Shown: positions 43,257-55,015, numbered from the stretch's first letter. The stretch: DNA of 64,000 nt from Simmondsia chinensis (GCA_018398585.1 JAGTTD010000016.1:20879212-20943211), one strand, 5' to 3'. A program made the numbers and translations. Notes: a model not told the origin generated them from the letters alone.

Positions 43257-44096
43257 TCAGGTTCCAGATTTTCTTATGATATCCTCAGTGGTTTTAGACT
43301 TGGTCCATCCCGCTTGGAAATGGAATGGGGCCACCTTTTTAAGTTCGTCTGCCTCCGTGCATAAAAGAAGAGGCGTGTGGTCTGAGGTGGGCCCAAAGCT
43401 GTTGTACACAAACGACTTTGGGAAAAGATGAGCCCATTCTTGGTTATTGAGGGCTCGGTCTAACTTTTCCTGAATGTAGGCCCCATTAATAGACGTACTC
43501 CAGGTGAAGGTCTGACCTGCCCACAGCGTATCTTCGAGTTCAAGGTGTTGGCATAGATTATTTAATCGTATAGTATGTTTAACAGTTAGAGGAGATCCTC
43601 CCCGTTTATCGTTTAAGTTTTTAAGCTCATTAAAGTCTCCGATAACACACCAAGGTTTATCCATGAAGTGTTTAAGGTCCTGAAGTGCATCCCAAAAATG
43701 ATCCTTTTCTTTTTCTTTTGTGGGGGCATAGACAAAGGAAATAAGACCCTTTTTGCCAGATATCTTGTCAAGGACGTATGTGTGAGCAATACGGTTATCG
43801 CAATAGAGAATGTCCACATAACATGTTAAAGCATTCCACATGATCCATAGACCCCCCACATGGTTTTGGGGAGGGGAATAATGGTATCCATCAAATCCCA
43901 TGACCTGGTTTAGATGCCTAACAGTCTGTTCTTTTGCAAGGGGCTCCAATATGGTTAACATGTCAGGTTTAAATTTTCTAACTAAGCCATGGAGTTCTTG
44001 TCGGGCTGGCCAACGTGCCACTCCTCGGATATTCCAGCATAGAATTTTCATAATGACAGAAAAAAGAAAGGAAGCACCTTCATAAGCCACAAACAA
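43257..44096 (-). CDS. LINE2 ORF2 endonuclease domain (open, frameshifted downstream)
   Basis: This is the N-terminal apurinic-endonuclease-like domain that nicks target DNA. The natural start is probably the internal Met at about 44051 (MKILCWNIRG), matching the family start; the 15 codons before it are likely upstream read-in. Visible blocks, numbered from 44096: WNIRG near residue 21, ILEP (catalytic Glu) near 50, GGLWIMW near 82, SFVYAPT, VIGDFNEL (Asp and Asn) near 150, and the C-terminal SDHTPLLL (Asp-His) near 242. All catalytic blocks look intact. The frame ends at 43257, before the RT linker. Confidence 0.85.
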   Translation of the reverse strand: MFVAYEGASFLFSVIMKILCWNIRGVARWPARQELHGLVRKFKPDMLTILEPLAKEQTVRHLNQVMGFDGYHYSPPQNHVGGLWIMWNALTCYVDILYCDNRIAHTYVLDKISGKKGLISFVYAPTKEKEKDHFWDALQDLKHFMDKPWCVIGDFNELKNLNDKRGGSPLTVKHTIRLNNLCQHLELEDTLWAGQTFTWSTSINGAYIQEKLDRALNNQEWAHLFPKSFVYNSFGPTSDHTPLLLCTEADELKKVAPFHFQAGWTKSKTTEDIIRKSGT

Positions 44097-44470
44097 AAGA
44101 CGCCATCGTGTATCCCACGATGAAATACATGAGTTCCAGAGTGATTTCCATGAGCCCGTAGCTCACTCCAAAGGAGATACGCAAAAAAACAAAAAAGGAA
44201 GATAACAAAAGGTGACCACCAAGGTAGCCAAAACCACAGTACCGACAAGGGGTAGCGAACAAAATACATCACAGAAAATACATAGCAAGCAAAGTACATA
44301 GCTCGAGAAGTCATGACTAGGAATTAATAGATAGCTCTTCACTGGCTCCAAGTTGGGGATCGTCCCCACTTGAGAGTCTTCTTTTTTTGAAGACTCCTTA
44401 GGGGTCTCCTCCTCCGACGGGTCAAGATCTTCCTCTGGCCCTAAATACTTCAATCTCATCAAGCAACTAT
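44097..44470 (-). pseudogene. LINE2 end of ORF1 and inter-ORF spacer
   Basis: Reading RLKYLGPEEDLDPSEEETPK followed by ESSKKEDSQVG, an acidic tail as found at the C-terminus of plant LINE ORF1 proteins, then hydrophobic spacer codons. No zinc knuckle or DUF4283-type core remains; the element is truncated here. Confidence 0.55.
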
Positions 44471-47400
44471 TAACCTTCTCACACTAATATTTCAAGAATG
44501 CATTCTATAGCCTCAATTAATGCCTCAGCTTCCTCCTAAACATTGGAGATGAAATTCCTCCTAAACATTGGAGATGAAGGAAAGTAATAAAATAAAAATT
44601 AATTTTATGAGAGCAAAAAAAATTAATTCATGAGAGAATTGCAAACAAAATTTATAATCTGTTTTAAAACATTAAATGCACCCAAATTAATTATAATACT
44701 AAACTTTCGTAACAGAAGTGAAAACAAAGTAATTGCTCAATTATAAGTAAGGGCCAAAAAAAACTATTCCAATCAGTACAAGTTCTCTCATCACACAACC
44801 AAAACGTATAATATTTAAACCCACTACTACGAGAACACCAACAATATAGCAGCAACAACACTTCGGAGCCAAAATCCAGGCACACATCAAGAATCCACAA
44901 CCCACATTCCACCAAGAACACAAGGTAAGAACGTTTACCTATTTCCAACTCAAGGCCTCACAAACGATGCAACCTTAATCCGCCACCACTATGGGCTAAT
45001 GTTTACTCCCATTGTCGTTTAATGGTAGTGCCGACGCACACCCAAAAATATTACAGAAAAACAGCACAGACTAGTAATCTCAGAAACACATTCATCGCGA
45101 TAGGGAGCGGAAGAGTTGGGTCTCACTGCATGGTTTTATGTGAGGAGTTGGTTATTTTTTCTTTAGCTCATATATGTCCAAAATAATATTTAAATAATAC
45201 AAAATATGGAAGTTATAGAAATATAGAAAGTATGAAAAACTATTATTTTACAAAAATAGAATTATAATATTTATATAAAACACTATAGAAACAATTGAAA
45301 ATATGTATAACATGCCTATTATTTCAAAATTTAGTGAACACTTTACATATTAAAACGTACCAAAATGTTATTGTATAAAGATTGAACTAGAACATTGATA
45401 TACAAAATTATTACCAAACTTCCAAATGTGCATACAAAAGCAGGACTAAAATATTGACATACAAATAGTCTTGAAATACTTTAAATTATGCGTATTATAC
45501 CATCGTTTAAAATTTTATATGTAATTTGCATATTAAAATTTTGAATTGTTCAAAAATTAAGGTAAGCATATGAATTCAAGTTCATTTCAAGAAATAATAA
45601 ACACTTTACAAATTACAGCATACCAAAAATGTAATTGTACAAAATTGGAATTATACATAACAAATAAATAAAAAAGCTATTCAAACATTACAAAGATGTA
45701 CAACAAATTATGCCAATTAATCTTTTCATAGGAATTAAACTTTTCTATTGTGAAAAAAGGCCAATGTTTCAGTTAAAGATATGGATTTACAAATAATAAT
45801 TTCTCCATATTCGAATGTAATGAACATATTGTAGTGGAAAATTATAATTTTGGCTTTTTTATAAAAAAAAATTATTAAATAATTCAAAATATGTATTAAA
45901 ACTTATTCTGACTGTAACATCATATTATTTCATGTACAAATTAAAATTTAAAATTGAAAAAAAAAGATATTTAAAGTAGGGAAGTGGCTGTAAATTTGTT
46001 TTAAGATACAATTAATTTTTCAAATTCAAATATATCAAATATATTATTGTATAATATTAGAATTATAAGTTTACATAAAATGTACTTCATAATATGTCCA
46101 ACAAGTTATGTCTCCCACATCACACTTCATTGTTTAATCTAAAAATTAAATTATTAGGACTTTTATAGGGAAAGGAAAAAACAGAAATTAAGGTTAATGA
46201 GAGGAGGAAGAAAAGAAAGCAAAGGACTTTAATATAAATATAAAAATTCTTAGGCGATGTTTGGCAAATACAATTTTATAGTGTTTTTTTATTACTTTTA
46301 GCTTTTTAAAATATATGCAAATTAAAGTTTTAAATTGTGAAGAAAATTTTTAAGTTAAAGATATGGATTACAAATCATAAAAAGAAACACTAAATATTTT
46401 CAAATTTAAATAATAACAAAAATATTATTCAAAAAAATATTTTACATTAATTTAATTACTTTTTTCCCCTTTCCCTTTCAATGAAAAACCATTCTGTAAT
46501 TCTATTGAAATATTATTCTTTATCTATATATGTACACATATATTAGGAAATATTTTTTTAAATAATAATATTTTTCTGGTCAGATTTTATAATAACATAT
46601 ATCAGGAAATGTATCTCTTTTTTAATATATATGTACATTTATTATTTTTGTCTTTTTAGACACAAACATTTAGTTAAGTATTTGTCCTATAAAAATCCAA
46701 TAAGAATTATTTCAATATATGATATACGTATGTATTCACAAAAGGAATTCTTTTTTTCTTCATATATGTATGTATGTACAAAAATATTCTTCGCTTTCCA
46801 TTTTCCAAATAAACATACATAAAATATTTTCTCATGCGTGCATGTATAGATATATTTTGTTTATATTATTTTATATTTTCACTTATATGTAAAATTTTAA
46901 TATATATATATATATATATATGACACATTATGTAATTTATAAAATTTATGACTATTTTTATTTTTTTCCTTTTTATTGAAAAATTATCATTTAATTCTAA
47001 TAGAATATTGTTTATCCTTCTATACATGTACACGTAATTAAATATTTTTTAATATATTTGCTTTTTTATTCCTTTTTCGTTTTAATGTACTCCTATATAT
47101 ATATATATATATATTTTGGATAAAATAGTTAAGTTTTCTCCTTATACATCTAATAAGATATTTTTCATATCTGATATATGCTTGTGTGCGCATAAATAAA
47201 TCTACATACATTAACAATCCAAAATTTTATTTTATATTTAATTTATATCTACTTTTTCTCTTCTTGCTTTTCAGTAAAAAAACGTCATTTAGTTCTACAG
47301 AAATATTGTTCCTTTTACCTACAATAAATAATACAAATACAACCAATTAAATTATAAGGTTAACAATCAAACATATTTTACTATTCAAAAGGAAAGACAC

Positions 47401-47644
47401 AACCACTAATCGAAACATACTTTCGTTGTATGGGAACAAACCAAATTAACGAGATATGACTATAAAAGGAGACACGACATCAAACCTATAAAGCCAACAG
47501 GTTTATAATATTTTGGATAAGAGTTTCGTAATTTACTACAATACGAATTATGTACCTTCAACATTAATTTATGCAATTTATAATAATTTAATTCAGTTAA
47601 TATAAAAATTCATAACTATAAAATATATTATAAAATAAATACGA
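44471..47644. other. AT-rich non-coding part of Helitron H2
   Basis: No protein domain or RNA recognised. It contains TA-rich microsatellite tracts near 46899-46922 and 47095-47115. A 25-bp tandem duplication (TTCCTCCTAAACATTGGAG start) lies at 44530-44578. Confidence 0.45.
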
Positions 47645-47672
47645 CCCGTACTTTACACAGAAAAAAACCTAA
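47645..47672 (+). mobile_element. Helitron H2 3' terminus (decayed)
   Basis: CCCGTACTTTACACAG is a damaged version of the CCCGTGC...GCACGG hairpin seen at 39777 and 62083. An A-run and CTAA before a T follow. Confidence 0.6.
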
Positions 47673-47712
47673 TCCTTATCTATACTATACTATAATATAA
47701 TAGAGAAGTTGT

Positions 47713-47743
47713 CCCCCCCCCCCCCCCCCCCCCCCAAAAAAAA
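47713..47743. repeat. Poly-C(23)/poly-A(8) tract near the H3 5' end
   Basis: Twenty-three C followed by eight A, within 35 bp of the inferred Helitron start. The same position in H4 has a CTCC-rich, A-rich run without a homopolymer. Confidence 0.9.
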
Positions 47744-47754
47744 CCCTCCCCAGC

Positions 47755-49625
47755 CCAAATTCTAAATTCTTAGATTTTTTTTTTCTTTTTTTCAATCCTC
47801 ATATACTTATCCTTATCCTTTTAATTTCTTTTTTCTTTTTTTCAAACCTCACGAACTTATTCTTATCCTTTTAATTTTTTTTTTCTTATTTTACTTTTGC
47901 TAAGAAAAATAAAAAAATTAAAGAGAATTTTTAATGCTTGAACTCTATTTTTAATGATTAGAATATGAAACGTTGAATTTTGAAGGGTTGATTTTAAAAG
48001 ATACTGAATTGATACTGAATTGGCAGGTGAGTGTCTATAGGTGGAGCGGGTAGATGTACCGGCTCTGTACCCAACACTGGTATAAGACGGGTACGGATAT
48101 ATAAAAATATTTATTTAAAATTTCAAATGTTTGCTTCAAACTAAAAGTCACAGGTTCTAAAAATGAAAAACCTCAAACTATATTTATTTGCAAATTACAC
48201 AATTGAAAGCATAATGATTTCTAAAAAGCCTTTTTTTGGGAATTAATAATTAAAATGCTGAGAATTGAACTAAAAACCCTCCCCACTCTAAATTCTAAAT
48301 TCTTAGATTTTTCTTTTTTTTATTTTTATTTTTTCAATCCTCACATACTTATCCTCATCGTTTTAATTTCTTTTTTCGTTTTTTCAATCCTCACAAACTT
48401 ATCCTTATCTTTTTAATTTCTTTTTTTCTTATTTTACTTTTGCCAAGAAAAATGAAAAACTTAAAGAGAATTTTTAATGCTTGAACTCTATTTTTAATGA
48501 TTAGAATATAAAACGTTGAATTTTGAAGGGTTGATTTTAAAAGATACTGAATTGATACTGAATTTGGCAGGTGAGTGTCTATAAGTGGAGCGGGTAGTGC
48601 GTATGGGTTAGGTGTACCGGCTCTGTACCCAACACTGGTATAAGGCGGGTACGGATATATAAAAATATTTATTAAAATTTCAAATGTTTGCTTCAAACTA
48701 AAAGTTACAGGTTCTAAAAATAAAAACCTCAAACTACATTTATTTGCAGATTACACATTTGAAAGAATAATGATTTCTAAAACCCTTTTTCGGGAATTAA
48801 TAATTAAAACACTGAGAATTAAACTAAAAAATACAGTCCATAAATTCTACACTTCTAATTTTTAATGTAATTCAATGTTTGGTTGTATCACAATTAATGC
48901 ATAGTACCATTGCAATTATTACAATGTACAACCCCCAAGATTAATTAAACCCAAATAAAACTAATGTAATTCAATTTTTTTTCCGCACTTAAACAATAGT
49001 TAATGTACTTCAGTCAAACCCAAATTTACCAAATTCTAAATTTTTAGATTTTTCCTTTTTTTTATTTTCGTTTTTTTCAATCCTCACATTCTTACATGCT
49101 TATCCTTTTAATTTCCTTTTTTCTTATTTTACTTTTGCCAAGAATACTTACCCTTTTAATTTCCTTTTTTCTTATTTTACTTTTGCCAAGAAAAATGAAA
49201 AAATTAAAGAGAATTTTTAATGTCCTTCTTTTTTTGAACTCTATTTTTAATGATTAGAATATGAAACGTTGAATTTTGAAGGGTTGATTTTAAAAGATAC
49301 TGAATTGGCAGGTGAGTGTCTATAAGTGGAGCGGGTAGTGCGTACGGGTTAGGTGTACCGGTTCCGTACCCATCACTGGTATAAGGCGGGTACGGATATA
49401 TAAAAAAATTTATTTAAAATTTCAAATGTTTGCTTCAAACTAAAAGTCACAGGTTCTAAAACTAAAAAACCTCAAACTATATTTATTTGCAGTTTACACA
49501 ATTGAAAGCATAAAGATTTCTAAAACCCTTTTTCGGAAATTAATAATGAAAATGCTGAGAATTGAACTAAAAAATACAGTCCACAAATTCTATATTTCTA
49601 ATTTTTAATGTAATTCAATGCTTGG
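47755..49625. repeat. Three large direct repeats in the H3 leader
   Basis: Each copy runs from AATTCTAAATTCTTAGATTT through GGCAGGTGAGTGTCTATA, a GCGGGTACGGATATATA phrase and AAAATGCTGAGAATTGAACT. The GTGAGTG phrase lies at 48027, 48571 and 49312, so unit spacing is 544 and 741 bp. Copies are about 90 percent alike; the second has an extra block (48830-49020). No coding potential. Confidence 0.85.
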
Positions 49626-49639
49626 TTGTATCACAGTTA

Positions 49640-50280
49640 ATATTATATTAAGATATTGTAATTAGTAAATTATATAAATTATATGAGAAAACTCATACTC
49701 TAATTATTAAAATAAATAAATCCAATTCAATTAAACCATGATTTCAATAGATTAATCTTTATCTTTATAATAGTAGTCTTCAAATTGGACACTTAAAACT
49801 TAAAACATGCTTATACATCCTTATCTAAATCCTTACAATATACAACCCCCTAAAATTAATTGAATACAAATGGTAAAATTATATTATGAGTATATTCTAT
49901 TTACCTTTTTATTTTCTTTATTTGAACTGAAAAATATAATTTAAAGTAAATAATGACTTCTCACTTAAAATGGACAAGAAGGAAATATATAAAAATTATA
50001 TAATATAATATAATATATATATAAAGATATCGTAATTAGTAAATTATATAAATTACATGAGAAAATCCATACTCTAATTATTAAAATAAATAAATCCAAT
50101 TCAATTAAACCATAATTTCAATGGACACTTAAAATTTAAAGCATGCTCATACTTATCAAAACTTATCAAAAGCTCCCACCCACCCTCTAATAACAAATTT
50201 CATTCCCATTCAATAGTGGAGAAGCCGTTTAGCATTGAACATATTATCTAAACGGTAACAACTTCCACCTTATGTTTACT
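49640..50280. other. AT-rich Helitron H3 leader
   Basis: No genes. A segment of about 60 bp (AGATATTGTAATTAGTAAAT) at 49651 recurs at 50025, followed in both by ATTATATAAATTA and TCCAATTCAATTAAACCAT, giving another diverged duplication of about 370 bp spacing. Confidence 0.6.
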
Positions 50281-50289
50281 TTGTGGCCA

Positions 50290-51060
50290 GCAAAAAACCC
50301 CGGTTTACTTTATGTTATGTTATCTGTTAAACTTTAGTAAAAAATGTTCGGATGTAAGCAAACTACATCCATAGTTACACTTAAATATTTTGTGTGTATT
50401 ACCAATTCTATCGTTTATATGTAGAATCCAATAGTGAATTCCATATATGACATATTTATGGCATTCATTAGTAATATGTACATAACACAGCACTCATCAA
50501 CAAATGCACGACAAGTTCTATTTTAGGCAACAACATTACATAGGAGATTTAACCTGTTAATAGCTTGAGCTCCTACTTCTCTAACTAGACAAGTAAGACT
50601 TGAGAAACAAAGAACACAAAAGCATCTGCCAAGTAAGAAAATTTAGTTAACGATTTAACTCAGCAAGTTATATAACTGATTTGGCCTGTTAGTACCTCGA
50701 ACACACAGTTCTCTAAATACACAAGTAAGAACGGCAAAACAAAGTACCCTATACCCTTTAAAAAAAACCGCAATTTACATTATGTTATGCAAGAATAATA
50801 AGTTGAAAAAATTATTTGGAAATAATATTTTAACATAGTAAAAGAGATGCATTTAATTGTCATATATATAAAATAATCCTTACAGTTTACCTTATGTTAT
50901 GTTATTTGTTAAACTTTACTTAAAAATGTTTGGATATAACCAAATTGCATCCAAATTTAGGCTTAAAATAATCCTTAATTTGGCTTTCTCTTATATGTCG
51001 GTAATAGTGTTATGTATTTGTTAACAATGTCATTTATGTGTGAAATTCAACTAAACGAAA
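50290..51060 (+). repeat. Decayed duplicate copies of the H3 5' region and first exon
   Basis: GTTTACTTTATGTTATGTTA at about 50300 recurs as GTTTACCTTATGTTATGTTA at about 50886. AAATGCACGACAAGTTCTAT with ACATAGGAGATTTAACCTGT (50500-50620), and a more decayed copy at 50655-50765, match AAATGCACGACATCTTCGAT and ACATAGGAGATTTCGCCTCT of the first exon at 51349-51480. The earlier copies have stops. Confidence 0.7.
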
Positions 51061-51296
51061 GAATCTAGAAACTGCAGAGTTCTAATATAAGGTGTAATCC
51101 ACCTTAGAGGAGCTGCAGTCCGCATTGTACCCCGAACAACTTCACAAAGCCATGGACATGCAACAGGTACACGCAACAACTACTCCAAGTTAAATCTTTA
51201 TCTTTATCATGGTTCAGTTGTACATGTCCTAACAATATTTACCTTAACATTATATGAGGGAATTTGTGTTACTCCTCATTTACCTGAAATAAAACA

Positions 51297-51735
51297 GTGT
51301 TATCCACTTCATTCATCCTTTGTATTGACATAATGCAGGACGCATCAAGAAATGCACGACATCTTCGATTAAAGGCTGCAAGATTACATAGGAGATTTCG
51401 CCTCTTAGTAGCTCGAGCACCCGGTCCTATACCCACACCAATTAGAATTGCCAAACAAAGAATACAAAAGGGGGCGCGCTGGATTAGACTAAATATATTA
51501 CGTAACAAACAATTCGCACTGGCTCGAATAAGACGTACAGAACATGAACCTGCGCAGGCGCCTGTGTCCCAAACACCAATGACTACGGAATCCGCATTCC
51601 GTATTGAGCTGCAGAGTAAGTTGATGGACTTTGATATAATCAATAAACACGCGGAAACAGAGCGAGGGCATAACGGGCCAAACAATCAAGAAAATGAAGG
51701 CAAATTGCAAAACAACGAGGAATGTCTCATACAAG
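51297..51735 (+). CDS. H3 Rep-helicase gene, exon 1: basic N-terminal region
   Basis: The likely start is the ATG at 51333 (MQDASRNARHLRLKAARLHR), since the 12 codons before it read as intron or leader. The exon is rich in Arg and Lys over its first 60 residues, as at the N-terminus of plant Helitron proteins, then becomes acidic and Asn/Gln-rich. A GT donor follows CAAG at 51735/51736; read-through would stop at 51764. A matching AG acceptor lies at 51883-51884. Frame open throughout. Confidence 0.65.
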
Positions 51736-52411
51736 GTAAAAACATTGTGAAATTACATAAATAACATATGTGACATATATACTTCACAACAAATAATCAG
51801 TCGAATGCACACTTTGACCAACACTGCAGATGCTACACCAACATTTTAATTAATGAAACACTAACCGACTTACCAAAATTTCAGACATCAGTATGGCGAT
51901 GGAAGTACAGGGGGAACAACGACAATCAAATCACCCTGCATCACCTAAATTCAAAGTGGTCCCTTCTACATATAATGAAGACGAATGGCTCAGGAAGGCG
52001 ATGCCATTTTGAGGGTGGATACTGCACTAACTATTCACCAAAATGACCAGTACAGCAACACAACGATGGAGCATATCATTCACGGTACCAAAATATTCAA
52101 ATTCATATACTATATATGTTTTACAAAAATAGAATATGCAATTAAATAAATGTACTTCGCACCATTGTAGATGGCCCCCAAATCAGGGTGGAACATAATT
52201 GTACCGTTACAGATCAAATGCCAACGGTTCCACTACATAATGCAGTGCCACCTAATATTGCAGATGCAAGCACAAGCACAGCTGTACAGGGTACGTTTGT
52301 TTATCCCTTTACGCATTAGTCGTTCAGAAAAATAAAAATTGCAAAAAAGAGAAGGATATGTGTAAACACAATTATAATATTAATGCAAGCCCGATTAGTG
52401 CATTAACTTAT
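51676..52411 (+). repeat. 736-bp tandem duplication, copy 1
   Basis: From CCAAACAATCAAGAAAATGA to CCCGATTAGTGCATTAACTT. It spans the end of exon 1, an intron, exon 2 (51885 on: SMAMEVQGEQRQSNHPAS) and exon 3 (about 52170-52291: VPLHNAVPPNIADAST). Exon 2 in this copy is frameshifted near 52010. Confidence 0.85.
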
Positions 52412-53148
52412 CGCCCAAACAATCACGAAAATGAGGGCAGAATGGAAAACAACGGGGAACGTCTCATGCAAGGTCAATAAATTGTCCAATTGCAAGAACA
52501 ACATATGTAACGTATATACTTCACAACAAATAATTACTCGAATGCACACTTTTACCAACATTGCACATGCTACATCAATATTTCAATTAATGAAACACTA
52601 ATCGGCAGACCAAAATTTCAGACACCAGTATGGCTATGGAAGTAGAAGGGGAACAATGACAATCGAACAACCCTACATCACCTCAATTAGAAGTGGGGCC
52701 TTCTACATATAATGAAGACCATATGGCTCAGGAAGACGATGACATTGTCAGGGTGGATGCTGCACCAAATATTCACCAGAATAACCAGTACGGCAACACA
52801 ATGATGGAACATGTCATTTACGGTACCAAAATATTCAAATTCATATACTATATATGTTCTGCAAAAATATAATACACAATTAAATAGACATACTTCGTAC
52901 CGTTGTAGATGGCCCCAAATCAGCGTGCAACGAAATTGTACCATTACAGACCGACTATCAATGGTTCCAATATATAATGCAGTGCCACCTAATATTGCAG
53001 ATGGAAGCATGAGCACAACTGCACCAAGTACATTTCTTTATCCCTTTACGCATTAGTCATTCCCAAAAATAAAAATTTGCCAAAAAGCGAGGGATATGTG
53101 TAAACACAATTATCATATCAGTGCAAGCCCGATTAGTGCATTAACTTA
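52412..53148 (+). repeat. 736-bp tandem duplication, copy 2
   Basis: Same layout as copy 1, about 88 percent alike by eye, ending with the same CCCGATTAGTGCATTAACTT. Exon 2 here stays in frame longer (STYNEDHMAQEDDDIVRVDA), so the two copies have complementary damage. The splice acceptor TTTCAG is kept in both. Confidence 0.85.
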
Positions 53149-53257
53149 ACGAGCATCCAAAAGCCCCCTCATATAAAAAATTTACGTAAATGTAGGACGA
53201 CGTACACCTCGAACAAGGCCAACGAATAGGTAGAACTTTGGCCCTAGACAATCAAAG

Positions 53258-54085
53258 TGTCCACATTGCAGCGCATGGATGTGGGTGGAAGAAAGAACGA
53301 GATAGAGCACGCAGCAAAATCCGGTATTCAATCAATGCTGTAGCAGTGGAAGAGTACATCTTCCAATTTTGCCCGAAACCCCTACGTACCTAAAGTCATT
53401 AATTCAGGATCCACAATTTATTAAGGACATTCGTACATACAACGCACTCATGTCGTTCATATCAATAGGTGAAAAAATAGACCTAAGTGTCCAAGACGGC
53501 CGTGGCCCATATTCTTTTAAAATAAGTGGTTCAAACTACCATAGAATTGGCGCATTATTATCAGAACCAGGGGCGCCGCCACGCTATGCGCAGTTGTACA
53601 TATATGACCCAGAAAATGAAATACAGAACTGGCGTGCTGCACTAGGACAGCCCAATACCGAATCGCGCTTGCAAGAACAATACCTTGAGGGGTTGAGACA
53701 AATGTTGGATGACATAAACCCTTACGCCAGAGCATTTAGAAGTGCAGCACACTTCATGCAGAACACCACCGTTCAAGACCTCATATTGCGACTAATTAAT
53801 GCTAGAAATGGCCGCCAATATGCAATGCCAACGGTTGATGAAGTGGCGGCCTTTATAGTAGGAGATACTGATACTTCATGGAGCAATCGAGATATCGTAT
53901 TACATAAAATGGCCAGTGGTTTACAAAGGATAGATGAGAGGCATCCTTTTTACAGGCCACTACATTATCCGTTGCTATTGCCACGGGAAACTGATGGATG
54001 GACCACAGGTATGCCAACAAGAAACTCTTTTGGACACAAAAATGACGACGTAACGCAAAGACAGTTCTACACCTATAGACTATAA
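53258..54085 (+). pseudogene. H3 Rep N-terminal region: zinc-binding and Helitron-like N domain
   Basis: Begins CPHCSAWMWVEERTR, the CPxCGAxxWxxER motif of Helitron proteins, with one in-frame TAG after ERTR. The open stretch 53369-54085 (238 codons) reads FIKDIRTYNALMSFISIGEK, GRGPYSFKISGSNYHRIGAL, RYAQLYIYDPENEIQNWRAA, AMPTVDEVAAFIVGDTD and HPFYRPLHYPLLLPRETDGW. This is the conserved stretch before the Rep catalytic domain. It ends at a TAA after QRQFYTYRL. Confidence 0.85.
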
Positions 54086-54536
54086 CTTCAAGACGGTGAA
54101 GGAAAAATATTGTTACAGGGTGGACGTTTATTCCAACAGTTTGTAGTCGATGGCTATGATGCAATAGAGCAATTTCGATTGGATTATCTGCGCAAAAACC
54201 AGGCGACTCTTAGAGCGGAGATATATAGTGGTGTTATTGACGCATTGACAGAAGGAGAGGTTAATGCAAATGCTATTGGCAATACTGGAGGCCCGAGACA
54301 TATGGTTCAAAGATACCAAGATGCTATGGCTATTTGTAGAGCAATGGGACCCCCAGATTATTTCATCACATTCACCTGCAATCCAAATTGGCCCGAGATC
54401 ACCGCTGAATTGCTCCAACATCCACAACATAGAGCATCAGACAGGCCGGACATAGTAGCACGCGTATTCAAGCTAAAACTAAGGGAGCTGTTTAGAGATT
54501 TGAAGGAATGATAGGTATTCGGCAAGGTCATTGCAG
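54086..54536 (+). pseudogene. H3 Rep, Helitron_like_N part with Rep motif 1 region
   Basis: LLQGGRLFQQFVVDGYDAIE, LDYLRKNQATLRAEIYSGVI, GNTGGPRHMVQRYQDAMAIC and PPDYFITFTCNPNWPEI, the FxTFTCNPxWPEI block (Rep motif 1 neighbourhood) being intact. Then VFKLKLRELFRDLKE, two adjacent stops (TGA TAG), and VFGKVIA up to a GT donor at 54537. Confidence 0.85.
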
Positions 54537-54620
54537 GTACAATGTCTAAATAACATATCACGCTTAAACAGAAATTGGCAGAAATGCGTCAAACTAACCT
54601 TCCCTAATTATTCCGTGCAG
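54537..54620 (+). other. Intron in the H3 Rep gene
   Basis: GTACAATG...TTCCGTGCAG, 84 bp, with canonical ends. Removing it joins VFGKVIA to DIHVIEFQKRGLTHAH in frame, as in intact Helitron proteins. Confidence 0.85.
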
Positions 54621-55015
54621 ACATACATGTCATTGAATTCCAAAAGCGTGGATTAACTCATGCTCACATTTTGCTCACAGTAGCAAGCGAACATAAGCCA
54701 ACATGCCCAGAGGACATTAATCAGCACATATTTGCAGAAATACCAAACAAGCAGGCTAATATTCTTGCTTTTGAAACCGTACCGAAATTCATGATACGCG
54801 GACCATGTGGACCACACAACAACCGGTCACCGTGCTTAGATCATAGCTACCACTGTACAAAACACTACCCCAAGCCATTCTGTAATGACACAACAATCGA
54901 AGAAAATGGGTTTGTGAAGTATCGCAGGAGACGAGGCACTGAGACGGTACGAATTCGGGGTGAGGACATAGGAAACAATTGGGTGGTCCCATACAACAGA
55001 GACCTTTTGTGTTAA
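54621..55015 (+). pseudogene. H3 Rep catalytic domain, HUH motif
   Basis: EFQKRGLTHAHILLTVASEH carries the HUH motif (His-Ala-His at 54659-54667), which binds the metal that activates the nicking tyrosine. It continues through PEDINQHIFAEIPNK, MIRGPCGPHNNRSPCLD, HYPKPFCNDTTIEENGFVKY and NNWVVPYNRDLL. It ends in a frameshift at 55012-55020, before KYDCHINVERC. Confidence 0.85.

Larger units (their letters stand above)
39865..44470 (-). mobile_element. LINE2: L1-type element with endonuclease, RT and RNase H
   Basis: Minus-strand order: end of ORF1 (about 44470-44330), spacer, ORF2 endonuclease, RT, thumb, zinc-binding linker, RNase H, then a T-run on the plus strand (39865-39878) as poly-A tail, though part of this T-run could be Helitron sequence. 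It is much less decayed than LINE1 and of the same broad family. It is 5'-truncated within ORF1. Confidence 0.88.
39811..47672 (+). mobile_element. Helitron H2 (non-autonomous), with LINE2 inside
   Basis: A probable 5' end TCCTATTCTATTATTG lies 8 bp after the H1 terminus. The 3' end is a decayed hairpin (CCCGTACTTTACACAG) followed by CTAA and a T at 47669-47673. Apart from LINE2 it holds only AT-rich non-coding sequence. The 5' boundary is inferred from resemblance to the starts of H3 and H4 (TA-rich start, CTCC-rich run, T-run). Confidence 0.55.
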
